This document shows positions 11,941-24,585 of a stretch of 64,000 bases of DNA, one piece after another. The DNA lies in contig JBITNC010000001.1 of assembly GCA_050084985.1 (NCBI GenBank), forward strand, positions 109,182,001-109,246,000, in the 5' to 3' direction. Both the position numbers and the translations under genes were made by a program. A model generated the notes under the pieces. The model ran no database searches. It was not told where the DNA came from and saw only the letters and a program-made list of their open reading frames with translations. The stretch is from Nageia nagi (lineage: Eukaryota > Pinophyta). Each line of letters opens with the position of its first letter. Position 1 is the first letter of the stretch.

Positions 11941-12711
11941 TGCCATTCATATTATACACCATATGCATACTTAGTGTCATCTTGTTACAAGTGAATAAGA
12001 TCAAATATAATTAGTAACTTATTTACTTACATAATTCTAATAGTATTGCATAAAGAAATGCAAAAATAAATACCAACCATTTCTAAGTTAAATGTTTCCA
12101 CCATAAGCCATATTGTTAATTATAGTAATTAAAGGATTTTTTCCACCTGTGCATTATTAAAACATATAATTCCATCAACATTGCATGTATAATAATTCAT
12201 ACCAAGAATAATGCAATATAATTCACTCATGGTATTAAAGTATTTAAAATAATCACACACTACACTTACATGCAATTAAAACATATACAATATTATAATA
12301 CATATAATACCAAGTTAGTTTTAAGGTTAGTTTTCATATATCAAATGTTTTCATGAGCTTATATCCCAATTCATTAAGATTTCTCTATCTCAACTTCACC
12401 CCAATGGATAAAATTATTTTCCCAATTGTTTGAGACTCCAATGGTATCATCCACTATATGGAGTTTGGTTCAAAATATGGTAATATCAAGATGAGGTTTC
12501 CCTTTGTTGGGTATGAATATAGAAGAACATTTAGCTTAGAATATTTCTCATCTTGTTAAAAGCTCCAATGGATCCTAGATAAGTGATTACTAGTACATAT
12601 AGTATGGAGTGATACCTTACTATTTCAAATACCATTCAAATATTTTTTTAGTGCTTTTTAATTTTCCTTTTAAAATGAATTATGTTCATTAGGTTGGTAT
12701 CAAATAATTAT
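11941..12711. other. AT-rich stretch without a recognisable gene
   Basis: Nothing family-like was found on either strand. It separates the multi-exon pseudogene from the LTR fragment at 12712. Confidence 0.4.
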
Positions 12712-12900
12712 GGATCTTTGAAATAAGATTAAAAAAAATTACTATTGTAGTATACAATAAAGTCATAATTCTTTTTGACCAAAAAAACTATTATACTATA
12801 CTAAATATAGAGACATCAATGGTTCCTCTCAACTTTAGAGCACATCCACTATAAGTACTCCATGAATGCAACTCTATGGCTACTCTATGGTTGCCAAAAA
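12712..12900 (-). repeat. LTR fragment related to the LTR at 23928-24585
   Basis: The stretch CTAAATATAGAGACATCAAT, the GGTTCCTCTCAA block and ACATCCACTATAAGT.CTCCATGAAT occur in the same order at about 24014-24120, with a small deletion here. About 180 bp can be aligned by eye. Similarity fades beyond 12900. It may be a worn 3' LTR partner of the minus-strand LTR at 23.9-24.6 kb, or an independent solo fragment. Confidence 0.55.
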
Positions 12901-15406
12901 TGCAACTCCAACTATTTCCAATGTGATCTTGCAAATCTATAGTAAGCAACAAACATAAAAGTTTCTATAGTTTTGAAGAGTAATTGTTAGTGCAAATAAC
13001 AATATATATATGTAAGCTTAACTTTTACATACAATTTTACAAACAAAAATAGCTCTTGCAAATATATGATATACAAGTTAGTAATAAATAACCAAATATA
13101 ATAGTATTACCATTAAATTACATAAGCAATAATAAATATGTGCATAATTGAAGAATAACTTATTCAATCTTAGAAGTTACCCCCATAACTTCTTTTAAAT
13201 TCAATTTAGCAAATGCAATTTTAATAATGAGTAGTCATGATGTTTAGTCTACTCCAATAGATTAAAAAAGATCCATATTTGTAATAAAAACTCATACATA
13301 ATTCATACGTATCAACATTCAAAAGAATTTTTAATGCAAATGAGTAAATTAAATTCTGTGTGAGTAAAAACTTGCATAATTTATATGCATCATAACCCAA
13401 CAACAATTTAAAAATTATTCAACAAATAAAAAAATCAAGCTTCTTAAAATAATAAGACACAATATTTAATTGAAGTGAAGTTGTCATCATAATAATCTTC
13501 ACTCCCTCTTTAGGAAAACTTTAATTTATCAAATCTGATAGATTGATTTTCCAAAAATTAATTTACTAAACTTCCCCTCAAGGAATAATTTACTATTCTT
13601 ATCTTGTACAAAATCTTTGTTCTATGTTGAAAATACTAGATATCTTCATTATCATCAAAGTGATCAAGTCCCAAAAGCATTAGTTTTCAACAAGACTCAC
13701 AAATAAAATTGAATCTTATCTTAATACTGGTCTTCAATTTCTTATTGAATCTATTTCAAAAAATAAAAAACTTTATTAACACATTCCAAATTTCTCAATA
13801 GAAATATAAGATTATATACTTGTTGAATAAAGAGTACTAATAAAATATATTATTCTCATAAATAAATGTGAGTTATAATTCAATGTAGAAGATTACCAAG
13901 TTTATAATCAAAGAAGTGACCAACTTCAATGATTATAAAGGTTTAGAATTAAATGAGTGGCTAGTTCCAATAATTATAGCATAAGGCAATCAATATATCA
14001 ATGAAATTGTAACTCAATAATAGCATTTTGATGCAACAACCATAAATAAAGTTTGATACATGACACATTCAATTTCAAAGAACTAAATTTTTTAGGACAT
14101 ATCAAATTTATTTTAAAATAATATTATTATTGAGAATAATATCTTTTGTAATAACTATAGACAAATTGTGTCATAAATACCTCCAAATATTGAAAATATT
14201 TTTTAAAATAAACTTACTTGAAATAATTAACATTTGAGAATTGAGCAACTTAAATTTTTTATTTAATAAAGTAACTTAAAAATAATTCTCTACTTTTTCA
14301 TTAACATCCATTGAATCATGGTTGATATGCTCAAATAACTTGATGACCACTCTCTCAAAACTAAATCTGAATTGTTATAATTATCTACTATTGGATTATA
14401 TGTTGATCAGTTTCAAATTCAAAGTCTTCAGAAAAAAAATCTTGAAATTTATTTATAAACTAGTACTAGATATTTAATTAATGGATGCTACCATATATAA
14501 TTAGTACCATGTAATAAGATTTCAACCTTGGATTTTTTAGCTAGCTCCATCTAAGGGTAGCTCAATTTAGATTCTATGAATGATACTGATATACCAAGGA
14601 AAAAAATTGACTTAATCATACCCAAACTTATTTAATATCAATATCAAATAATGGAGATAAGGTATAAATCATGGGGAATTTAGTCTAAGCTTCTTGGAAT
14701 TTACAAGAAGTAATAATTTACTTCTTATATATATTAGAAGAATAATATACCAACCAATAAGAAGATGAATAGTCAAATTTAATAAATGACTTTCATTAAA
14801 AAATTCTTGACATTGCCTTTAATAGCTTTATCTCAAAAGAAGAAATTTGCATAAAATTATAAAATTTACTTAAAGGTATACAAAAAGGTTACAAAACAAA
14901 TTTTATCATAAAAATTGATCACCAATGTTTAAAATAAATCTTTTTTAAAATAGGGATACAAAGGCTTGTCAAGAAATTATATGGATTAAGGAGTTATGCT
15001 ATACACAATAGAACAACTTGATTAATATTCAAATCCATAAGATACTATCTTTATTAATCATACATAAAGGATGTAAAAAAATCACATAATATAATGCACT
15101 TGCTAATTAAAAAAATTAGATTGTAAGAATTCATAATTCCAAGTTTTTAGCCTTTGTATATCTGATATAAATTTATCAAAAAGAGAAATAAATTCTATCT
15201 TTTAACAACCTTCTTTTGTTAAAAAAAAAAACTTCTTATAAGAGGATAGATATTCACTATTCAAAAATCCTTTAAATAATCTAACTTTGTCAAAATAAAG
15301 AATTAGATCAAGTCAAAATTTGATCATAGATTTGATCACTTAAAAAATGATCATAAATACATATGGACCAAACTTTTAATCATAACACCGATCAAGTAAT
15401 ATACAG

Positions 15407-15475
<69 letters not shown>

Positions 15476-16040
15476 TTCAAAAGGTTATAAATTAATATTT
15501 ATAAATAATTCTTAAAAAAATGATAGTTTTATTTATTTCAATCTATAGACATTTCAATATCTTCTAGGAAAGTTGAAAATTTCATTAATTTTTAGTACAA
15601 GCTGGTCAAAAAATGAGAAATTCAATTTTACAAAAATATGTATAAGCATTTTATATCAAAATGATAAGCTCAATGAGAGGATCAAAATGGATCAAACTAT
15701 AAAATATTAATAAAAAATTGATATTTTGGCCATTTCTAGCCCAAAATGGAGGATCTAGAAATTGATATTTAGACCATTTTTCTAAAAAATTAGAAAATGA
15801 AGTCAAAACTAATTTTTGTAACTTTTCTCATAAGAAGGGAGGTGTAAGTAAGCTATAGAAAAAATTTCAAATTTTTTCAAAGCTATTTAGAACTTTTTAT
15901 GAATTATTTACTATCATTTGATCAAAATGAGGCTCCAAAATTGTGCAATCATAAAATCAAAATATTTTTAGAATTTTAGCTTGGATTTAGTTTGTTATTT
16001 TTTTTGGACTTTAAATAAAAAATTATATTTAAAAAAAAAT
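12901..16040. other. AT-rich non-coding stretch
   Basis: No coding frame longer than chance was found. Near 13500-13580 the minus strand has purine runs (AAGAGGGAGTGAAGA and TTGAGGGGAAGTTT) that resemble polypurine tracts, but no matching LTR start follows. If the LTRs at 12.7 and 23.9 kb are a pair, this is the internal region of a large non-autonomous element. Confidence 0.4.
15412..15469. repeat. (TA)n microsatellite
   Basis: A perfect TA run of about 58 bp. It could extrude a cruciform. No gene context is visible. Confidence 0.95.
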
Positions 16041-16045
16041 TAATA

Positions 16046-16460
16046 TGTCCCATTTCTATCACATAAGACTTAAGAAATTGCTCTTCCACATAAACGATTT
16101 TCCTACCAAATAAGGAATGTTATGGAAACATAAGCTTATACCTAACACTTTTTCACCTTGTCACATAAGCTTATACCTAACACTTTTTCACCTGGTCGCA
16201 TAAGCCATGACCTTGCCACATAAGTCAAGACTTCACTGCACAAGATATAAACTTGTCACATAAGCCATCATCTAACCACATAAGGTTAAATCTCAACATA
16301 TAAAGCCTTTTTCTCTTACATAAGGTATTAATTAAGGTTTAGTTAATATAATTATTATCTAAACTCCTTTGCATAACCTTTAATCACATCACATAAGCAT
16401 TAAATCAACTACACTAAGGTTTGTAATACTGCATAAAGGATATTATGGCCACATAAGTAT
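16046..16460 (+). repeat. CACATAAG minisatellite array, left half
   Basis: About fifteen degenerate units of roughly 20-25 bp share a (C/T)CACATAAG core with variants CGCATAAG, CACAAG and CATAAAGG. One 30-bp segment (TTATACCTAACACTTTTTCACC core) is duplicated at 16134-16193. The array stops 2 bp before the LTR at 16463 and resumes past 21894, so it is one array split by a retrotransposon. Confidence 0.8.
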
Positions 16461-16462
16461 TT

Positions 16463-17200
16463 CATAGACTCTAAATTGTGTAAAATACAAATATAAATAA
16501 TAAATAAAATGATATACAATATAATAAGAGCCATATATATACACTATATTAGATACAATAAATATACATGAAAAGCATGCACCTGATATGAAGTATATGT
16601 ACAATCCTTGAAAGCAAATAATAATGAATCTTTAAAGGATTGGGATTAGACTAGAGGTAAGCTCATGATGGATCTTCACATGTATGAATCAATAGCCTTT
16701 TTAAATAAAATATGAAACCCTCAATCTAGAAGATGCATGTTGCTGATGGCCTAAAAGAAACATGCCATTGACCACCTAAGGAAAGCATGTCGCTAACTAC
16801 GTAGGATATGCAAAATTATGTCATTCATGAAAGATAGAAAGTTTTAGAGCTCAAAGTATAATAATTTCTTATAATAGGTTACATCAAGAGACACTCTTAC
16901 TTGATGAATATAATATAAGATAACCACCTATCAAATATCCTATCATATCAAAGAGTTCTAATATATGGAGATCAACTTATTCTACCCATTTATATAGCTT
17001 ACAAATGACATAGAAAGGAATGAAGGTTGACCTCTTGAAATAATATAATCATTGTTATATTCAAGATACTTTAAAATAAGAGACATGGTATTGCATTATA
17101 ATATTCTTTTATATTGACATATGTAATATTGCATTAAATCATTTAAGAAGTCTAAATATGATTTATTAAATAAATAATAAATCATTTTTAGGAATCTACA
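16463..17200 (-). repeat. 3' LTR of the gag-only element
   Basis: It aligns with 21135-21894. The terminal TG on the plus strand has changed to CA (CATAGACTC against TGTAGACTC). A TATATAAAT box on the minus strand (plus 16988-16996) is conserved in both LTRs. Confidence 0.85.
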
Positions 17201-17215
17201 TTTTACCCCTCTTTA
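17201..17215 (-). promoter_or_regulatory. Polypurine tract of the gag-only element
   Basis: The plus strand reads TTTTACCCCTCTTTA, so the minus strand has TAAAGAGGGGTAAAA directly before the LTR start TGTAGATTCC. This sets the minus orientation. Confidence 0.8.
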
Positions 17216-19255
17216 GATATGAAATGGAAAGCATTGAAATTATATAATCCAAAGAAGTATATAGAAGAGAAGAAAATTTTTAATAGTAAAGTGTACTTCC
17301 TTTTTACGATCAATATTCTAAGTATGATATGTTATCTTCCCCCTTTTGTTCTTGTTTTCCCCTTGCTCATGCTACTTTGGGTAATCAAGATAAAAATTAG
17401 AGGCCTTATATGAGGAGAGCAGTTTATGTGAATCCTATTCTCCTAGAAATACCTAAAAAGCAAAGCAACATAATACCCACATAGATCACATCCCTTTAAA
17501 GAATAATCAAAGTAGCGAGCAAGGATGAAATAAATATGATATTCATTATGTCACTATGGTTGATGCAAATCATAGTTTAGACTATTGTGATTACAACTCA
17601 TAGTCTATAAAGATCAAGCTAATGAGAATTTTTAATGATTCAAGCTTAGAACAATCATGATTATTAAGCTAATGAAAACTTTTAATGACATAAGCTTGAA
17701 ATAATCCTATAATTAACAAGAGATTTTTCTCATGGAATGACCATGGGTTTGAAAATATTTATTACCATAACATTGAATAATATCATTTGATTCCCATAAA
17801 TATACCAAATGTTCAAATATTCATTGGCCTTACATATCAACATTGCATGTTTGATCACATTTAATTTCTTAATTTTATTGATTTTCAAAGTAAATCCATG
17901 CCATTGATAGTGTGTTTTGCATAAAATTTAGCAATCATATCTTTGATAATTTTTATTCATCATTTATATATTAGTACATATTCAAAGAAATAATATCATT
18001 TTCAAATATATATTCAAATATTTTGTAGCATACCCCATTTTCAACAAATTCATAAAGAACACACATTGTTACCAACATCAAAATAGTCATATTAGATCTA
18101 CAAATTTTAATGATAATCAAGTAATAACATTTTGCATCAAAAATATCATGAAATCATATCTCCATAGAACATAATATTTTCCTTATAAGAAATAACTTTT
18201 TAATGTTGACATTATGTACTTTTTATCTATGCATAAATCATATCATGATATTCTTAACTATTTTGAACTTTTAAAAGCATGATAGCATTGTTGATATTTG
18301 AAAGCATCCATAGTTTCACTTTAATCATGCCATTGATAGTGTGAAAATGATATAATTGCATTTTAGAAGAAATAATCCATTAAATTGGCATTGAAAAATA
18401 ACCATTTAGATATTCAATATTCTATTGACATGTGTTTATACAATGTAATACTGCTATATTATACTAGACTTTTAGAGATACAATAGCCTTGAATTTTCAT
18501 ATTTCATTAATAAAACATGTATTTTGTTTGAAATACCATTCATAAGAATATCATATGCAATGTTCGCTTATCATACCATATATTCAAATAAGTAATAGTG
18601 ATCTAAATTCATCAATTAAAATAGATTTTACAATGAATGCCATAAACATGATCATAACTTGGTATCAATATTAAAATATTTGAGATGATATACTTTACCT
18701 ATACTTACCTACATGCCTCAAGGATGGTCAATTTTGCATTTTATAATTTTGAACTCTAGATTTCTACTTTTTGATTTTTGACATTTGATTTCTATCATGA
18801 TCATAGTTGAAACTAAAACTACCCCTAGCTAAAAATGAAATTGCCCCCAACTAAAACTGATACTACCCCCAACTGAGACTATATCCACTTTTATTTTTAT
18901 TTTTCATGTTTATTTTTATTAATATTTTTTATGAAATGTAACTAATATGAAATGCAATGACCAGACATAAGACTAGCCTATCAATGAGACACTTGATTAG
19001 CATGATAAAGTTGAGAATATTGATGAGAGACAAAGATAAGAAAACATTTGATGAAAGTAGACTTGATGAAATGATGAAGATGAAAAGATGTAAAAAAAAA
19101 TAAAAGAAGAAGCAATATAACATGATAGAAAAGATGAAGATGCAAATATACCATGATTAAAAACTTGATAAAATTTTTCATGGTAATAAAATACATATAA
19201 TGTATTGACTCATGATATCTAACCTATATGAAATACATCCTATATGATATGCAAA
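17216..19255. other. Non-coding 3' half of the gag-only element
   Basis: No pol motif was found in any frame. The words GCCATTGATAGTGTG at 17911 and 18332 mark a short internal duplication. About 18800-18890 has three copies of an AACT...CCCC(C/T)A(A/G)CT word. The small open frames here (for example 17219-17413) lack coding character. Confidence 0.5.
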
Positions 19256-20452
19256 ATTATAAATTATAGATTATTAGAGGGTAGTATAACCTCCATCAAA
19301 TTAGCATATTTTTATTCAAAATTAGAATTTTTTTACTTAGATTATCCTTTGCATTTTCCAAACCTTGAACTGTTACTCTCTTAAGAAGATCAATATATTC
19401 AAGTTCTATTTCTATAGTATGTGTGTTGAAAGTTTGCAAACACTTATTAAGTAATCTAATTTTAAACTAATACTTTCCAAGAGGTTGATATTTTTCATTC
19501 TATATTCCTATAATCAAATCTCAACTAGATCAATTTTAAATCTCCCCAGTGCAATGAGATCCAAAAGTACAATCACCAAGGCCTTACAAAAATTTGTAGA
19601 ATAACCTTTTCTTTGATGATAAATGCAATAATTATTTGCATTTCCCATTGGAACATGGTCATATTCTACTCTTTTTTTCTAATGGTTGCAATAAACTTAT
19701 TTTAATCAGATCTCTTTGGTTGATATCCACTAAACATATTAAATTTGGGGGACTCTTGATGGGATGGTATTTCTATAATGTGGGCATCTTGTTTAGGTTT
19801 TTGTCTAATGTAGGCATAATATGTTTTCAAAGTTTCCTGAGATATTATTTTTTACCAACAATGTTTTGGTTTTAAATTTTGAGATGGAATTTGAATTTGA
19901 GGTTTAGTTGAAGTTTTTGACTATGTTGTTGCTTTTGTATTTCCTCTTTCTCAAATTTTTGCATATAATATTTCTTTACATTTGGATCTTCTAATAGTGT
20001 ATCCAAGTATTTCCTAAATTTATGATATTTTTCTTTCAAATCAAGATAATTATAAATGCCTAACATCAAAGAAGGATTGGAAACATATGCTCTTTAACTT
20101 TCTTAAGTTGATCTTGAGGTGTTAAATTGTTAAATGCAATATTATACATTTCATAGTTATCCATAGCTTCAAGGGTTAAATATGCATCATAATGAAATTT
20201 AGCCATATAATCATCATCAACAACATCACTATCATTATAATACACTTTATTTTATATAATTTATATATCATTTTGCACATCATCATTTGCAATAGTTAAG
20301 CATGAACTTGAAAAACTTATTTCATCATGAGATTTTCTATTGTTATTTTGCACAACATCCATATCTTTAGATATTTCTTGTTTAGGAGGTGTAAATAAAT
20401 CACTTATCATATTCCAATTTTTAAGAAAACCACATGTAGTTGTAGTATTCAT
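19256..20452 (-). pseudogene. Gag protein of the gag-only LTR element, decayed
   Basis: The minus-strand frame starts at 20452 (MNTTTTCGFLKNWN) and can be followed with a few frame changes. It has an acidic Asn/Asp-rich N-terminus, then an alpha-helical capsid-like part (HYDAYLTLEAMDNYEMYNI; LDLKEKYHKFRKYLDTLLED), a Gln-rich linker (about 19930-19870), and SQETLKTYYAYIRQKPKQ. At about 19640-19580 it has YCIYHQRKGYSTNFCKAL, matching the YC.(F/Y)H...GH.T..C..L finger of Tat/Athila gag proteins. A last coherent block (IELEYIDLLKRVTVQGLENA) follows at about 19370. Gag would form the particle that packages the element's RNA. Stops and shifts show it is inactive. Confidence 0.7.
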
Positions 20453-21134
20453 GCTAGAGCTTTGCTCAAAACTTGAATAAATATGAAAAAAAGAACACTT
20501 TTACACCATGCAATATTAAAATCAAGTTGCAAACATGTATATCTATGATATGGGATAATTTGTATGAGGCTAGAAATTTTAAAATTCAAGAAAATATCCC
20601 TTAAAATTAAATTTTTATGCAAAAATATTATTTTTTAATATCTATAAATCTTGATAAAAATGCATATAATAAACCTAAATTAATTTAAAAAAATTACCTA
20701 CTATGATGACCTATGGTTTTGGTAAGTTTTTATCATAAAAAAAATCACCAAATAATTACAAAATATTTTCAAATTTTATGGTTTTTAAATATGACATTTT
20801 CTACAAAAATATTCCCAAAATCACTCAAAATATGCAAATCTATACCTAAAAAGATTAGAATTTTTTTTTCACTTATACTTATCTATGGTTTGGATAAATT
20901 TTTCAAATGCTAAATCTCATATAATTGAAAAAATTGACCTCCAAAATTTGAGTGTTTCTACAATTATATTTTTTAAGAAAATAATTATTTTTGAAGCAAT
21001 AAATTTTCTAAATTTGAAGAAAATTAACTAAACCAAAAATAAAATAAAACTAAGGGCTTCTAATGCAAGACTCTTAAGAAAAAGTGATGATAAAAAATTC
21101 TAGGGTTTGTAGGATACATTGGTGTTCACCAATA
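20453..21134 (-). other. Leader between 5' LTR and gag
   Basis: About 680 bp without coding signal. Directly inside the LTR the minus strand reads TATTGGTGAACACCAATG. This is the expected primer-site position, but I cannot name a matching tRNA. The sequence TTGGTGAACACCAA is a near-perfect inverted repeat. Confidence 0.5.
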
Positions 21135-21894
21135 TGTAGACTCTAAATTGTACAACATATAAATATACATAATAAATAAAAGATTTACAATATAAGAAGA
21201 AATCAATATGTACAATAAAAACTATATCAGATTACAATAAATATACATGAAAAGCATGCATCTGATATGAAGTGTATGTACAATCCTTAAAGGTAAATAT
21301 CAATGAATCTATAAAGGATTGGAATTGTACTCATGGTGAGGTCACAGTTAATCTTTATGTGCATGAACTAATAGCTTGACCATCAAAGCCTAGAACCCTT
21401 GATCTAGAATATGCATGCCATTGACGTTATAAAAGAATCATGCTCCTACTAGTGTAGAAGAAGAATACTATTGACTACATGGAATGTGTTGAATTATGAT
21501 TTGCTCCAAAGATAGAGAGTTCAAAGATCTAAGGATAACAAATTCTCAAGATAGGTGGCATCTAGAGACACCATTACAATTGACAACCATCTATCAAAGT
21601 TCTTATCATATCAAAGAGTTTTGATATATGGAGATCAACCTATTCCACACATTTATATATTCTACAAAAGATATAAAAAAGAATGAAGTTTGACTTCTTG
21701 TAATAATATAATCATTTTTATATTCAAGATACTTTAAAATAAGATGCATGATATATGATATAGCATTTAATATAACACATGGTATTGCATTATAATATCT
21801 TTTTATATTAACATATGCAATATTACATTAAATTATTTAATAAGTCTAAATATGATTTATTAAATAAATAATAAATCATTTTTAGGTGTATACA
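21135..21894 (-). repeat. 5' LTR of the gag-only element
   Basis: The upstream LTR on the minus strand. It carries the same TATATAAAT box (plus 21651-21659) and ends in TGTATACA on the plus strand at 21894. Target-site flank CATTT follows. Confidence 0.85.
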
Positions 21895-21904
21895 CATTTA
21901 TTTA

Positions 21905-22290
21905 TTATTTATGACTCAAACACATAAGCCATGATGTCTCCACATAATCCATAATGTGACTATATAACCTTATTTTTCACTACATAAAACTTATTTCATC
22001 TCCTTAAGGTATTATTTAATGATTTAATTACACTACATAGGCTTTAATTGCACCACATAAGGGTTTATTTCATTGTACAAGGGTTAGTTTCACTACACAA
22101 GGATTGATTTCATCGCATAAGGATCCTTTTGACCACACAAGGGTCCATTTGACCACATAGGGTTTACTACATAAGGTTCAATCCATCACATAAGGATTAT
22201 AAATCCCACATAAAGTGTTATATGACCACACCATCTATTTTTACTCCATATAATACTATATTACATTGCTTAAATCCTAAACATAACCAC
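21905..22290 (+). repeat. CACATAAG minisatellite array, right half
   Basis: About fifteen further degenerate units, such as CCACATAAGG, CCACACAAGG, ATCGCATAAGG and CTACATAAGG, with TT(T/G)CA or TTTGACC spacers. It is the continuation of 16046-16460 beyond the inserted element. Confidence 0.8.
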
Positions 22291-23911
22291 ATAAAGTTTA
22301 CCCAATGGCTCTTATATTAATTGATGGATCACCTCCATGTTTGACCAAGATAGAATGATATGGCAAAAATGGGTTCCACAAAAAATTTCAAATAACCATA
22401 ACTTTATCATCTTAGATCCATTTTTGATGATTCAAAAAACACTATTTAGATATTAATAAAGGGTATCTAGAAAATACCCTAATACTTTTTTTGATTATAA
22501 TAAAATTTTATCATATATTCAATATATACACCAAAATTCTAAGCTTCATAATTTGATCAATATTTCATTGAGTTTAGAAGTGGGTACCCAAAATTATACC
22601 AATCAAAATCATACACACACACACACACAACACACACACACACACACACACATTACACTTTCAAATACAAATATATGACTTTGAAATTCATTTTGTTGAA
22701 GAGATTTCTACTTAAAATGTAGAAATATTAAATTTCAATTTTGAAGTAAATATATATTAAACAAATATGTTATTTATAATATAAAGTTAGTAATATAATA
22801 TTACTAAAATATTTAATAATGTAATATCAAAATATTCACATTATTAATTGGTCAAATGGAGCCTATAAGATTTTAAATAAATCTTAGGATTTTGGGCTAT
22901 ATAAAAATAATCAAACTTGCCAGAATGAAAAATTACTTTTATATAGTATATAATAATTTTAATATTTTTTAGCAATGCTTCTACTTAAAGTATTCTAATA
23001 GAATATATTTAAAAAATAAATACTTATTTTATTATCTTCTAGCATTTTCTTATCATAGTAATAAGTGTTGACTATTTATAATAAAAACTTTTGTTAAATC
23101 ATAGAAAGAAAAGGCTCATGAAGTTATTCTATTAAAGAACTATCTTTTGAAATATCTATTAGTTACATATATTTTTATGAAAAATACCATATATAATATT
23201 ATTTGGATAGTTTATAGCCAATAATATTTTAATGAAAAGACTAAATTTTAGTAAACTTCAATAAACATTTAAAACATGAACTCTACATAGAGTTTACTAT
23301 TTACTATTAGAGTTTACTGAAAAGTTTGTAGCCGTTGTTGTAAGATTGAAGCTCATTGTCATGGTAGAGATATAAATCAATTTTTTGAACTAGAAGAAAG
23401 ACTTTTTGTTTAACAAAAAGAATACCCAAAATGTTAAAATAACAACACCCAAAAAGAGAATAACATTTTTACTATAGATAAGAATTTTCTATCCATTACA
23501 ACCATTAATATAAACTTATATAGGTTTCTAATAAATAGAATTAGTATAAAAGATACAAATTTATTTATATTCACCATAGAAATTTATTTTTTGAGAATAG
23601 TAAGGAGATTTCAAAAAAAACTTCGTGAATGAGTTGTTGACTTATCCATTATGGATTATGTGGCTAAATGTCATTACAATTTTTTAGATCTCAACAAGAG
23701 TTGAGAGAGCTTAGTGTGTTACAATGAACATAAAGGGATAATATAGGATTGCAAATCATACACAATGCTCAAAAAATAGAAGAATATAATCTTTTAATTG
23801 TTGTACTTAAACTAATAAATACATAATAGAATTATAAATCTAGAAATGAATACTTAAAAGGTAACAAAGTCCAAGCATACATCATCAATAGGAGCTCTTA
23901 CTATCTTAAAC
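22291..23911. other. AT-rich non-coding stretch
   Basis: No coding signal on either strand. A (CA)n tract lies inside. It borders the primer site at 23912-23925 and so would be the 5' leader or internal part of the minus-strand LTR element there. Confidence 0.45.
22612..22653. repeat. (CA)n microsatellite
   Basis: Two CA runs joined by a single AA interruption. Confidence 0.95.
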
Positions 23912-23925
23912 AAGCTTTGATACCA
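23912..23925 (-). promoter_or_regulatory. Primer binding site for initiator tRNA-Met
   Basis: The minus strand reads AGTGGTATCAAAGCTT just inside the LTR. The usual plant site is TGGTATCAGAGC, so one base differs. Confidence 0.8.
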
Positions 23926-23927
23926 CT

Positions 23928-24585
23928 TAATATATATTTTAAATAAGATAAAAAAAGACTATTTATATAGAATATAATAAACCCATAATTTGTTTTTCTT
24001 AGAAAAACTATTCTACTACACTAAATATAGAGACACCAATCACACAAACTTAACATCAACATATGAAGTGGTTCCTCTCAAATTGAGAGTACATCCACTA
24101 TAAGTCCTCCATGAATCCATTACTCTCCAATAAAAATACAACAACAATGTGTCTCTTTACTTCAACACCATATCCTTAGTATAGTATAACAACAGTTGCT
24201 TACTATGCTTATACAACTCTCTATTAATTGCATAATGTTCACGAAGATAGAATAACTATCTATGAGAATGCTCTACCAACATTTCTCAATGATATCCACA
24301 AGTATTCTCTACTAACTATATTTCCTCTATCATAAAATTATACAACTAAATTCTTTAATAAATTTCCTAGGCCATAGGTATCTTATATAGAGTTTGAGGT
24401 TGTAGGCAGATGAAGGATTATAGTTCGTTACTCCTTTTATCCATAGAGTATACTTTCCACTTTATGGAAAAGTGATTTTTAATATTTTATTTAACTTTAG
24501 TAACTAAAACATTATAATTTTTTCTTTTTATTTAAATAATACATAAGAACTAAATATTACAAAGTCTATATTACACATTCCAACA
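23928..24585 (-). repeat. 5' LTR of a minus-strand non-autonomous or deleted LTR element
   Basis: On the minus strand it starts TGTTGGAATGTGTAATATAG and ends near TATATTA just before AG and the primer site. It has a TATATAAG box (plus about 24392-24400). The TGTTGGAA start with an AGTGGTATCA junction is common in Copia elements, but no pol is present to prove the superfamily. A partial homologue lies at 12712-12900. Confidence 0.7.

Larger units (their letters stand above)
16463..21894 (-). mobile_element. Gag-only (TR-GAG-like) LTR retrotransposon
   Basis: Direct repeats 16463-17200 and 21135-21894 share nearly their full length, with inner and outer ends of the TGTAGACTCTAAATTG and TTTTTAGG...TACA type. 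The flanks TATTT (16458-16462) and CATTT (21895-21899) match at four of five bases. On the minus strand a polypurine tract (AAAGAGGGGTAAAA) lies beside the left LTR and the gag ORF is close to the right LTR, so the element is read right to left. The inside is only 3.9 kb, with a gag-like ORF and no trace of protease, RT or integrase. This matches the plant class called TR-GAG, which relies on pol of other elements. It is 5.4 kb long. Confidence 0.85.

Noticed and set aside
13490-13580. Purine runs on the minus strand considered as the polypurine tract of the element with the 23.9-kb LTR
   Set aside because: No sequence like the LTR start TGTTGGAATG follows at once. A weak TTTGGAATGTG match exists only at about 13775-13787, away from these runs.
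16046-16460. Regularly spaced repeats considered as a CRISPR array
   Set aside because: Units are short, degenerate and lack equal unique spacers, and the context is plant retrotransposons.
17219-17413. Open frame with a hydrophobic segment
   Set aside because: It lies in the non-coding part of the gag-only element, on the antisense strand of that element, with no family resemblance.
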